64,000 nt of DNA from assembly GCA_023313575.1 (NCBI GenBank), contig JAJTTP010000002.1:124001-188000 (forward strand). Direction: 5' to 3'. Under the pieces are notes generated by a model. The model saw only the letters and a program-made list of their open reading frames with translations. It was not told where the DNA came from and did not search any database. Shown in pieces: positions 1 through 10,592 of the stretch. The translations under genes were made by a program, and so were the position numbers. The stretch is from Eutypella sp. D-1 (taxonomy: Eukaryota > Ascomycota > Sordariomycetes > Xylariales > Diatrypaceae). Each line of letters opens with the position of its first letter. The first letter of the stretch is position 1.

Positions 1-2932
1 TGACCACACCGGGCATGCGCCGCCCTGTCCTGACCACGTGCTCCAGGGGTGGCGCATGTATGGGCATGGTCGGCTTCTGGGGATCCGCGTATATCTGCGG
101 GGTCTGCCAGAAGAGCCTCTCCCGTAACATATGTGATCTGCCAGCGGCCGTTTGTGCGTTCTGTGAAGCCTGGGACGTGGCAGTATTGGTAGTATTGGTA
201 GTATTTGGCTTATTTTGTCCTGTCTTGGCCGGTTCAGCCTTGCCACTCTCGGCCTTGCCAGCTCCAGGATTGCCAGATCCGGTCTTGGCAGATCGCAGCG
301 GTGCTAACTTCTGAACTGTGGCATGGTCGTAACGGGGACCAAATCGGTGAGTCGATATAAGCCCTGTAGATAAATATTAGCATGGGTGAGCCTTGTGCGC
401 GAAGCGAGGGTATAACTTACGCCAGCGGACGTCCCAGTCCTCGATGGTGACGGCGATATCTGGCTGCGTAATGTGTCTCACAATCCAGGACCACTCATCA
501 TCTGTTGTGCTTGCTCGGATGACTGAGTCAACCAGCGATCCCGACCATGTTGCGTTCCAGAGACGCAGACACTTCTTATCGGTAGACCACATTGTAACCG
601 GGTCTATCAGCCCCGGGAACAGGCCTTCAGCAACAGCTTTTACAAATTCTGCACGAGACACGTTGTTAATGTCCAGCTCGATGTTTGTTCGAGTATCCCT
701 ATTATAGACCTTGTAGGTCTGGTACACAGGCCGGGCGACGATGCTCACGTTTGGTTTCGGCTTCTCGTCGTATGTCCGGGTCTCAAAGTTGTGCATGACT
801 CTACGCCAATCAGCCAGTGCGCCTGCGGCCATCGACGCGGTTTGGGTATTGACACTCCCGATGTTGAAGGGGATTCGGGCTTTCTCCAACACCCACTCGC
901 CGGGGATCCAGATCTCCAGGCTGACGCTCTTCTCGTACAATCGAAGGTGAGGAATGACCTCCAGCACAGCCTCTGTTACGTGCACCAAATTCTTGAAGTC
1001 ACGCCCATCATCGCCGTGTGTTTTGAATTCATCCTTCGGTATCCCTTTGTTATCCCTGCTCTCCGGGTAATAGCCCGGGACCACTATCGGAACGAGGCCC
1101 GTGTAGGCCTCCACGCCCTCCAAGTAGATATCTGTCATCGTGATATCACCGTTGTAAAGGTCATTTTCTTCCATGTCTTGCACAACTGCTTCCCACAACT
1201 GGGTTGGCGGATCGAGATATCCGAAGGACTTCTCACCAAGCCGTATGGCTGTGCCGGATTGGCTTCTGACCCACCATTTGAAGTCCAGCAGCGGCGGCTT
1301 AGGGAAGAGGAGGCGCATCGCCTTGGAGAATTGCTCAGTATATTGGTGCGGTCTATGATGTTTCCTGAGTGGCTCCGGGACCTTCATGTATGCCACGTCC
1401 CCATTCTGGCTGTTGATAAGCCTGAGGGTGTTGAGGGCTTCTACTTCGCTAGGAACTCGAGTCCTGGAGGGTGTTTCTCCCTTGTAATGAACAAACACAT
1501 CGAACTTCTGCCCTTCGCCAGCCTCACCGAAGAACTTCGTGGCTGCAGTCCAGATGGGACAGCCTGATGGTGCAGCAGTGTGGTTGATCGTCCCCTCCAC
1601 CTCGGTACCACCCGCATTTGTCTTTCTCCCATTTGCATCAGTTCCGTAAAAGCTCGCGGAGATTTCATAGTCGTATTTGTACTTGAAGCCCAGAATCCTG
1701 TCGACCGCAGATACGAAATCCAGGTAGTCTTGTGTGTGGCAGTGAACGACCCCCTGGTAGCCCATCACGCGGAATAAAGTCGGCGGCGCGGGAGATCCAT
1801 CTTTGGCCGAGGCATAGTAGAGGGTGCTTGCGGTTTGTGTTTCTAAGGATCCACCACGGAGGCCCATGATCTCGTTGGATGCATAAGTCAGTGACGTAAA
1901 CCGCTGAGTTGGCATGAGCTTAGGGAAATGCTGACGTCGCTCTGTTTCATCATTAGACGACGGGATCAGTGAGATAGTTTGGGGGGAGTAGTGTATAGAC
2001 TTACTGCGCAGGTTCGGATTTCCCCAGCTCCTCTCTGTATAATCATCCAGAAACTCGAGTGGGTCCGCTTGGAATACGGTCTGGTCCTCGAGGAAGTCCA
2101 CGTCCAACGGTGTCACGGACTGGATGCGACCCATCTTGAGTGGAGCAACAGGAAGGCCAAAGTATGTCATGGCCATCTTCAGCTGTGTTGTTGACTGCTT
2201 ATCCTTGAACGAGGTCTGCAGGAGGCGGTTGTAGCGCAGAGTGTTGTCCTTCTGCCACTCCACGAGCTCCGGCGGTTCACTCATTGGGGTCAGGAGCGAG
2301 ACTTCATGATCGGTGAAGCAGGACTGTAGGATCTGTCTCAGGGTCAGCTCCTCGTGCCGAAGCAGCGACAGGAACTCCTTCTCCTTCTCGACAAATTCGT
2401 CGCTGTTCGGATCAATCAACGGGTTCACGCGGTCCTCGTATGGGACCTTGGTAAGTCCCGCCAGTGCCTTCGGAAGCACCGACACATCCCCAGCGGCTTT
2501 CGGAGGCCTTCCGCCCCCATAGCGGATGAGGGCCTCTGATGAGATGTCCGCCGTTTTTGCCGGCTTCTCGTTCTCGATGTCAGAGTCTAGATGAATAAAT
2601 CGTGGTCGGGTTGGCCTAGAGGCGCGTGTCTGGGTCCTTGTACTCATGCTGGGTATTACCGCAGATGCGGTCGGCTGGTCGTTGGTCACGGGCCTTCGAT
2701 GTTGTAGTAAATCTCTCTTGCCCCTGTCTTCGCCGATGATCTTATTGCGAGTAGCTGTACTAGCTGGGGCGTATATGTTTTTTCTATCTTTACTTCTCTC
2801 CTCTCTGTCTTTAAGAGCTTGTAGTTGTCGTGTGCGGGCTTTTCTCATGGAAATAAGGGGCGTGATCATGCTTTTCCCGATAGTCGGCGCGTGCCATGAG
2901 AAGTTTGCCGCCTCCGAAACGCTTATGCCCAC
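1..2932 (-). CDS. Large uncharacterised fungal protein, 3' end beyond window
   Basis: I do not recognise this gene. The main exon (2932 to 421) encodes about 837 residues. The frame could stop at 377-379, but a consensus donor (GTAAGT, 420-415) and an acceptor (ATTTATCTACAG ending at 364), with a GCTAAT branch site between, define a 57-bp intron. Removing it opens a second exon from 363 to the window edge with no stop for 120 more codons, so the protein is at least 958 residues and its end is missing. The N terminus (residues 30-100) is basic and disordered. A later ATG at 2647 (MSTRTQTRASRP) is an alternative start. The middle (about 200-830) looks globular, with many Trp/Tyr residues, no membrane segment and no signal peptide. 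The extension has a Gly/Ala/Lys/Thr-rich repeat tail. Function unknown; the gene call is good, the start is uncertain. Confidence 0.75.
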
Positions 2933-4668
2933 ATTGATCTGAAGGTCCTAGACAGTTCACCTAACGTTGACCAACGTACTGAAGGGGAAGAAGAAACGGA
3001 AAGAGGATTCGAGATAGAAAGAATAACAAAGGAGAGTTTCTACTCCCACTGACAAAGGCGTGGGCTTCTTAGGGCATAAAAGCTATCTGAAGTCCTCAAG
3101 CAACTCGACTCAGAGACTGTACGTGCATTCCTTTGACGCATCTGTGGTCTACGGTGAAAATACACGAACATTGTCTCAGTCCAGGGCGATCCGCAGCCTG
3201 CCGGATAGGCGCGAAAGACAATATAGAGAGATAGTCTCCTGTTCCGGACATACCGCTTGCGTTTGAATCTAGAATTTCTAGATCAAATCTGCATATAGGA
3301 GACCCGTTTGCGGATGGCAGTCACCTACCTCCTTTGTTGCTATACGGATGTGTATAGTGTAGGGGCTGGAGCTGCTGGCGGAGAATGCATGTACACGAGG
3401 CTTGAACGCGACCACGAAATCTTAGATACCTAGGCATGCAATTCTACATGGGATTTCCTGATGGAACTGTGAATCTTTAGAATATTCCTCGGGTCGGGCC
3501 TTTTCCATAATGATGGTGCCTGAGATATCATGTCCCTAGTTCTTAAGAGCATGTCTTGATTCTCCATCCTCCGGTTCGACCCCGCTGGGTCTAATGGATT
3601 CCGGAGTAATGCGCATTCCAAGGAGAACTCATTTAAACTCCGACCTTCCATGCTAAGTCTGTCATTGGTTCCGTTTCTGGTCCAACCTGTGGAAATAACG
3701 ATGTCGCATGCAGTCGAGTGAGACATTCTGCAGCGGACCAAACGGGTGGTAGTGAAACAGCAAGCTCATGGGGTGGCTTCCATGCCGAGCGCGTTGAACG
3801 TACAACGTTCGCATAAGAACCATGGCACGCATCGTTCACTTAAAACATTCTACTAGAACGTCGGCGGCTGAAGATTCTGCAAATTTCTCGAAGCTGTCCA
3901 CTGTATGGGATTTGGGAAGGGAAATCTGAAAGTCGATTGAATTCACCCTTTGGAAAAGTGTGGCTACTTAGCGGAATTATGTAGCTAAGATTTGACGGTT
4001 GTCCTGACTCGCGCCAGGCAATAGGCATGATGCGCCAGAAACCTCCAGTTGGGGGAGGCCGAGGTCGCTACTCTACTCTAACGAATAAGCCATCTCTATT
4101 AGTGCGTATGCCGGACTAGGGTTCCGTAGGATTAGGAGAGGGGCAACGGCTTGCTCAATATGCAGTATTAGTCCCATCCATCTGGTACTATATAGAGGGT
4201 GACAGTACTCCGTATACTATTTTGACTTGCAACCAAGGAAATAACTGGCAGTTGCCTGTGTATACCTTGTTGGCCATGGATCCCAGGACTTGACATGTCG
4301 AGTGGGCAATCCAACTGGCTGGCCTGTAGCATGCGCGTGAGTATCGTGAACATGATGGTTTGGTGGAGTTCCTGCAGTATTAATGAGCTCTTATTAATCA
4401 GAGTTTCCCAGGTGCCCCCCATTAAACTCCCCATCAACATTAGCCAGTTAAACTACAGCATGTCACGGTTTCGACCACGCTCCGTCTTCCCCGCCCGAAG
4501 TCGCAGGTGCACGATGTTTATAGGGTGTGGACGGAACATAGACTACTTTAAATACGCGGCCTCGTGAAGATCATGAAAAATTTCAACCCCCTACAATATA
4601 GTCTATAGTAGCATCACCATCACTATCAACTTAGATATTACATCAAGTATCAATAGCTCACGTTCAAA
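2933..4668. other. Divergent intergenic region, no gene seen
   Basis: This 1.7-kb stretch separates the minus-strand unknown gene from the plus-strand transaldolase and should hold both promoters. Short ORFs here lack introns, family resemblance or sensible starts. A TTTAAATA sequence near 4548-4556 lies about 115 bp before the transaldolase ATG and could serve as its TATA-like element. Confidence 0.5.
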
Positions 4669-5953
4669 ATGGGGACAGAGACACTACTTGATGTTCTCCG
4701 AGCGCAGAGCGCTGTCGACTGTGACACCTTTGATCTGGAAGGTAAGCATGTGAATAGCACAACACGATGTGAAGTAGATCTAGACGCTTATTAGATATCA
4801 GTGCCCTCGAGGCTCGGCCCTTTTGTCGACTGCACATCGAATCAGGTATGGATTGCCCGCAAAGCCAGCACATGAGATTTCATCCATGAAACTAACAGCA
4901 TTATAGGCCATCGCCTATCATGAGCTGATCCGCGTCGACAGCAGTGGCACGCAGGTGCATGCGCAGCTTATCCAGGACGCAGTCTCCTTCGCGGCGTCGA
5001 AGAAGCAGACCTACCCGAGCGTGGACACGGCCGAGCTGGCGGCTGAGGTCATGATGGTCAAGCTGGCCCTGCGGATCGTGCCGCATCTGAAGGGATACTC
5101 ACATATCCAGACGAATCCGAGGTACTCGTACTCGAAGCAGAAGACTATTGAGAACGGCGAGCGTAAGTCGACCTAAAACCGGTCAAGCGACTGGCATGTC
5201 TCTCAAGACCTACGGATCATTTGGAACTAACCGGCGACGGCTGTGATGTAGGCATCGTCGCGATTTTTAAGGAGTTGGACCCAGCATACGACACTAAAAG
5301 GGTCTGCATCAAGATCCCCGCAACTTGGGAAGGCATGCAGGCATGCCGCGAACTTGAGGCGCGGGGTATCGCGACGCTCGCCACCACAATGTTCTGCATG
5401 GAGCAGGCCGCGTTAGCATCGCACGTGGGCTGCACCTACATTGCGCCGTATATCAACGAGCTCAGAGTGCATTTCGACGCGGGGTGAGTCCTGGACACTA
5501 GGCTTTTCCCCCTTGCGGTTTGTTCCGTGTCTCTCTCCTAACGAGTCGTCGTCTAGATACGTGGACGAGAACAAGGCGTTTGACTTCTGCGGTCAAGCGC
5601 AGCGCTTCTACGAGAAGATCGGAAGCAAGACACTGGTTCTCCCCGCGAGCCTCACATCTATTCAGGAGGTCATGCAATTGGCGGGTGTGCACCACATCAC
5701 CGTAGCGCCGCCCTTGCTGACGAAGCTGGCCGAGACCCCCGCGAACCCCTGGGAGGGCGATACTGGATCCGTTTTCAAGAACCGCAAGGCCGACGAGACG
5801 GTTGGGGACTACAGCAGCATCATTGACGATGAGAGCGCCTGGCGGTTGGCCTTCACGCGAAGCCTGGACGGCAAGGCAGAGGGCAAGATTGTTCAGGCCA
5901 TTAACATCTTCTGCGAGAAGCAGGAGGGGCTGGAAGAGCTGGCGCGTCGTTGA
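4669..5953 (+). CDS. Transaldolase, five exons
   Basis: Transaldolase moves a dihydroxyacetone unit between sugar phosphates in the non-oxidative pentose phosphate pathway, in the cytosol. Five exons (4669-4741, 4802-4845, 4907-5162, 5252-5483, 5557-5953) join in frame to 333 residues, the usual family length. The start gives the typical N terminus MGTETLLDVLRAQ. The first signature is DCTSNQ (34-39). The Schiff-base lysine lies in VCIKIPATWEG (Lys145, equivalent to yeast Lys144). VQTNP-like (IQTNPRYSYS) and VLPASLTS stretches are also present. Introns are 60, 61, 89 and 73 bp; the second contains a CTAAC branch site. It resembles the fungal transaldolase group that is often a second copy beside the main TAL1 enzyme. 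Which paralogue this is cannot be told from one window. Confidence 0.93.
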
Positions 5954-7090
5954 AGAACGACCAATTAGAATGGGAAGGCCTTTCTCATACGTTTCCGGGC
6001 CAATGAAGTGTATAATGTGCGCCTACGTAGCCAAGCCCAAGCCACTCCGTTCGCGAGCCTTGTATGCCATGCATGATAAGCACTGTTGACTGCCTTCGCG
6101 GGCTGACTGGTGAGACACCCTGATGCATACGGATAGCCAGGTCTTGCTCGGCTGCCGGGTGGCTTGAAACAGAGTCTTGTTGGATTCAGCTATTGCTTTC
6201 TTGGGCAAGACACCCATTCAATAGATGATTATTGACACTTGTCTACCTGATGAGGAGTACGAACGTGATGCTGATACAACTCACGCGACAAGGTCATTTC
6301 CCACCGATTTAGACCGTAGTGTAGGTGGCTCTTAGTAGGAGTAGACTTATCGAAGAATGCAGCCTCCAAGACCTCCTTCGGACATAGACAGACAGATACG
6401 ATATCTCTCCGATACGATTTTCTCTCAGCCCATTAGCACCGCAGATCATCCCCAAGAACTTGCTCTCACATGAAAGAAGCGGTCCCCATCCCGGTAATAT
6501 GATCTTATCTTACATCAAGCAGTTTATCGCCGGCATGGTCAATTCGAAATCCGAGGGGACGTATCTCTCAGGTGACAATGACATGATGGGGGTTTACTTA
6601 TCTACGGCAACAGAGAGACAAGACAAGACAAACGCTTACACGATCTTCGCATCCCTGCGCACATGGTGCATCTCAGATTTTTATTATTTATCGATCGCCA
6701 TTGTTGGTGCTACACTAAATCGAGCAAGGCGTGCCCCCTCTCGCGCTGATAAGCACGCGGCGTCCAATTGGACATTGTTCCCCAGCTTCTCGGCGGTGGA
6801 AGGCCGGCGTCCTTCGTTATCTCTCTCACCTTCGCGATTCATGGCGGGCGGCGGCGCGCCCACCACCCTTCGAATTTTATACTTCGGGCCTGCGGGCGGG
6901 CGGTGGCTGCAGACGGCAGATCCTGCAGAAGAAATGCTGACCTGCATATATAAACACCGCTTCTAGCCCCCCGCGGCATTTGGTCGCGATGTGCACAAGG
7001 AGGCGCTTCGTTATGATCATCTTCGATACGAAATCACTACGTAGCGAGGGGGGATATAAAGAAACCATTGCTCGGACAAAAATCGACGAA
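5954..7090 (+). promoter_or_regulatory. NCS1 permease upstream region with TATA box
   Basis: A clear TATATAAA lies at 6947-6954, 137 bp before the permease ATG, preceded by a GC-rich block (6840-6930) with GGCGGGCGGCGGCGCGCCC-like sequence. A 168-codon open frame crossing this region (6460-6966) overlaps the TATA box and has no recognisable features, so it is not called. The left part holds the 3' flank of the transaldolase gene. Confidence 0.55.
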
Positions 7091-9024
7091 ATGAAGAAAC
7101 CGACCATGGATTTCCAGGAGCTCAGGCAGGGGCTCAGGCAGAGGCTCACGTCTCTCCACTCGTGGGAACTCCCCAAGCAGACCGGGGCGCTGGCTCCCGA
7201 GTATGTGTGGACGAATCGCGACATGGGTACATATTTTCCCTCGTTATTTTTCGTATCGCCGTCATTGCCTTTTAAGTAGCTCGCAGTAGTGAACAGGAGT
7301 GAGAATGGAAGCCACGCGCATATAATAGAGAGAGATGACGGCTAACGATGTCCCGATACTAGACCCTACGCCCGTCGAGGACCGCACATGGTCGATATGG
7401 ACCGTGATGGCGTACTGGGCGACCGACACCATCAACCTCAGCACATGGCAGACGGCCTCAGCCATCCTCGAGGTCGGCCTCAGCTGGCGGGAGGCCATCC
7501 CCATCATGCTAGTCGGCAACTTCTGCGTCGCGGTCCCCCTGGTACTAAATGGCACGATCGGCGCCACGCTCCACGTGCCCTTTTCTGTGATCGCCTCGAG
7601 CAGCTTCGGTTACTACCTTCGGTACTTCTGCATCGTCAGTCGCGCCGTCTTGGCCATGTTCTGGCTCGGTGTCCAGGTATGAAAGAACAAGCTGTCCCTC
7701 TTATGCGAAAGCCGCGCAGAGGCAAGTGTCGTAGGTGATGCGGGTGTAGCTGGCTAACCGAGGACTCGGACGATGTTTATAGGGCGCCAACGGGGCGGTA
7801 TGCATCACGATCATGCTGCGCGCCTGGGCGCCATCCTACAACGACATACCGAACGCGCTTCCCGCGTCAGCGGGCATCACGACGCAGGGCATGCTCTCGT
7901 ACTTTCTATTCTGGATCATCCAGCTCCCACTACTGCTGATCCATCCGACGAAACTGCGACCGCTCTTCTGGATCAAGCTGGTGGCGGCGCCGACGGCAGC
8001 GCTAGCCACGATGGGGTGGTGCGTGCGGGAGGCCGGGGGCGGGGGCGAGATCTTCGCGCTGCGGCCGACGGTCACGGGGTCGCGGTACGCGTGGCTGTGG
8101 CTGTCGTGCATGTCGTCTGTGACGGGGAACTGGAGCACGCTGGCGGTCAATATCCCGGACTTCACGCGGTACGCACGGACGGCGCGGGGCCAGGCCGTGC
8201 AGCTGCCGTTCATGCCGGTCGTGTTCACGCTGTGCGGCGTCCTGGGCATCGTGACCACGTCCGCCAGTAAAGTCTTCAGCGGCACGTATCTGTGGAACCC
8301 GCTCGACATCATCGCGATCTGGCTGGATCACGGGCCCGGTGGGCGCTGCGCCGCCTTCTTCGCCGCTCTCGCCTGGTACATCGCCCAGGTCGGGACTAAC
8401 ATCACGGCCAACTCGATCTCCGCGGCCAACGACCTGACGGTGCTGTGTCCGCGCTGGGTCAACATCCGGAGGGGCTGCGTGATCGCCGCCGTCATCGGGG
8501 GCTGGGCCATCGTGCCGTGGAAGATCCTCAGCTCGGCCCAGACCTTCCTTGCCTTCATGGGCGGGTACGCCGTGTTCCTTGGCCCTATAGCCGGCATCAT
8601 GGCGGCCGACTACTGGCTCGTCAAGAGGGGCCACGTCGACGTTCCGGGCCTCTACGATCCGCGCGGGCGGTACCGGTACAAGGGAGGTTGTAACTGGCGT
8701 GCCGCCGCGGCGTTTCTGATCCCCGTGGCTCCGCTGCTCCCGGGGCTTGGGCAGAGTATCACGCCGGAGAGCGTACATATAGGCTCGGGCCTGTCAAACC
8801 TATACTCATTCAACTGGCTGTTTGGGTTCGTCTGCTCCATCGTTCTCTACACGGCTCTCAGCTACGCTTTCCCAGCTAAGGACACGCTGCTCGATGAAAA
8901 GGTCTGGGACGTGATGCCGCCGGCGATCCTCGCGCAGCCCACGGAGAGCGACATGGAGAGGGGCGTGAAAAGTATGGAAAAGAAGGAGAAGACAGATGAC
9001 CCGTTTTCAAAGCCTCTCTCATGA
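7091..9024 (+). CDS. NCS1-family nucleobase/allantoin permease (Fur-type)
   Basis: This is a plasma-membrane cation symporter of the nucleobase-cation-symport-1 family, which imports uracil, allantoin, uridine or related compounds. Three exons (7091-7226, 7363-7676, 7783-9024) join in frame to 563 residues, normal for fungal Fur proteins. Exon 1 encodes the cytosolic N terminus ending NRDM; exon 2 begins DPTPVEDRTW and holds the first membrane segments with the family's TWQ and GLSW motifs. Exon 3 has NGAVCI, the long conserved WYIAQVGTNITANSISAAND stretch, and DYWLVKRGHVDVPGLYDP near the end, followed by a charged cytosolic tail. Introns are 136 and 106 bp; the first has a CTAAC branch site. 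An ATG at 7106 is a possible alternative start. Substrate cannot be fixed from sequence; uracil or allantoin is most likely. Confidence 0.92.
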
Positions 9025-9836
9025 AGCAATTGAGCATCGTCTACTGACCCGTCCTCTATACTTGTATAACATAACTCTGTTCTACTCCACGATATAGCAA
9101 GAAATATACTCTGTTTGATGATACCGTCGTCATGCAGGCTTAGTTTAACTAATTCGATATGAACTTACAATCCCTTGACTGTGAAGATTTGACACAGCTA
9201 TGAATATCAACTTTCGCTGGTCAAGGGGAAGGCATCACACCTTTCTTGTTCATGATAGTAGGCTTACTTCCTTACCTGTTCGCTCTGGAAAGTGCACAAG
9301 CCAACGAATGATTTTGAGGTAACTATATCCGCGACTGGAACCCCTGCTGGTGTTATTTATTGTACCCAGCGAAGAAGTTTGACCCAGCCGACTTTGACCC
9401 AGCCGACTATAAAGGTATGATGAATCACTGACTACCATGTAACAAATCGAACATCACTTCTCCAAGAGTTAGGGCCCGGTGACTGCGCTATTGCGCTCGA
9501 AGTGACACAGTGAATATGGGACGAAAGGAATGATGTGCAGTGGACGGCATGATGCAATGTCAATGACTGCTCAAACCCCCGTGACTGCAGAAAGACATAG
9601 GCTTCCTTGCAAATACACACTCCCTGCCTAGGTAGTTAAACTATTTATAACCAACCATCTCTTCGACCTCGTAGGGAGATGCGGTCGGACCTACCACTAT
9701 CTACGAGCACGGCCAACTCAACAGAACAGAACAGCGAACAAGACCAAGATACAATCTGACCGGCAACAAGCACTACTTCACCACACCACACAACTACAAG
9801 CGCTCTCTTTATTCAGAGGACATCGTAGCTAAAAAG
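9025..9836 (+). promoter_or_regulatory. Intergenic region with TATA box before micro-ORF
   Basis: The region holds the permease 3' flank, a perfect 15-bp tandem duplication (9378-9407) and a TATTTATAA sequence (about 9642-9650), followed by a CA-rich, ATG-free leader of about 120 bp typical of fungal 5' untranslated regions. It leads directly to the ATG at 9837. Confidence 0.4.
9378..9407. repeat. 15-bp perfect tandem duplication
   Basis: The unit TTTGACCCAGCCGAC occurs twice without a gap (9378-9392 and 9393-9407), followed at once by TATAAAGG. No function is apparent; it may be two copies of a factor binding site. Confidence 0.7.
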
Positions 9837-9938
9837 ATGGATTTAGTATTGGTTATTTCAGCAGCCCTAGGGCTCGTGCTCGTTATCGGCGTATGTCTTG
9901 GTGCTGTGGTTCATGCCAGGCGTACGCGCCCCCGGTAG
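9837..9938 (+). CDS. Possible 33-residue single-pass membrane peptide
   Basis: The ATG at 9837 opens a 33-codon frame ending in TAG. The peptide starts MDLVLVISAALG, has one hydrophobic segment (residues 3-26, Val/Leu/Gly/Ala-rich) and ends in a basic tail (HARRTRPR), the layout of a small tail-in membrane peptide. Support comes from context: a TATA-like sequence about 190 bp upstream, then a CA-rich leader free of ATG. A caveat is the GTATGT at 9891, inside codons 19-20, which is a good splice donor. The real product could be longer, with this as its first exon. No family recognised; the call is tentative. Confidence 0.35.
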   Translation: MDLVLVISAALGLVLVIGVCLGAVVHARRTRPR

Positions 9939-10592
9939 TTGGTCACTGCCACGTGAGATTGGGGGCGATGGAGACGAAGGATCTAGAGGGGCTGAGGGGC
10001 TAGATTGGAGGCATAGTGTGTGCATACGTCACAATGGCCATTGACAACCGGGAGAGCATGAAGCAAATACTTGTGAATTGTGACGATGCTATCACAAGAA
10101 AGGGGCGATCAAGAGAAGTGGACATGAGTCTATCCTAAAGCCTACTATATATGTACTGAGTACGAAGTACCTAGGTATGTGCTAAACGGATGTTTGGTGA
10201 ATCGGGAGATCGGGCAAAGTAATAACCGAGACCCCGATCTTTCCACTATTCTAAACATGGTAATTTACGGGTCTGCAAATGCCCTGAACATACATAGCGA
10301 TAACCAACCAAAGTCCGCCTGAAGCTCTTTACTAAGTACCTTTCATAATTCTGGTACTCCATACAAACCTCTACATACCCACTTTCACCCACCTTCAAAA
10401 CTTATGCGACGTTTTATTCCCCCGTCACCCGATAATTAAAAACAGCGACGACAACGACGACGATAACCACCTCAGCGGGACGGCAACCCCCAAGAATATG
10501 GCCAATTGAACTGTACAGGTCAAATATGATCCATTAGCGACGACCAGTAACGACATGAACCTCTTTTTCCGGTAAGAGTCGGCATCGGCAGT
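9939..10592. other. Intergenic region before COX10, no gene seen
   Basis: No convincing coding frame. The part from about 10310 to 10590 is CA- and ACGACG-rich and probably contains the COX10 promoter and leader. No clear TATA box was identified, as is common for housekeeping genes. Confidence 0.4.

Noticed and set aside
1..314. 99-codon plus-strand open frame at the left edge
   Set aside because: It is opposite to the well-supported second exon of the minus-strand gene.
3571..3600. tRNA B-box-like GGTTCGACCCC
   Set aside because: No matching A box or paired T-arm and acceptor stem could be drawn around it.
6460..6966. 168-codon open frame on plus strand
   Set aside because: It overlaps the permease TATA box, has no recognisable features, and its composition changes along its length.
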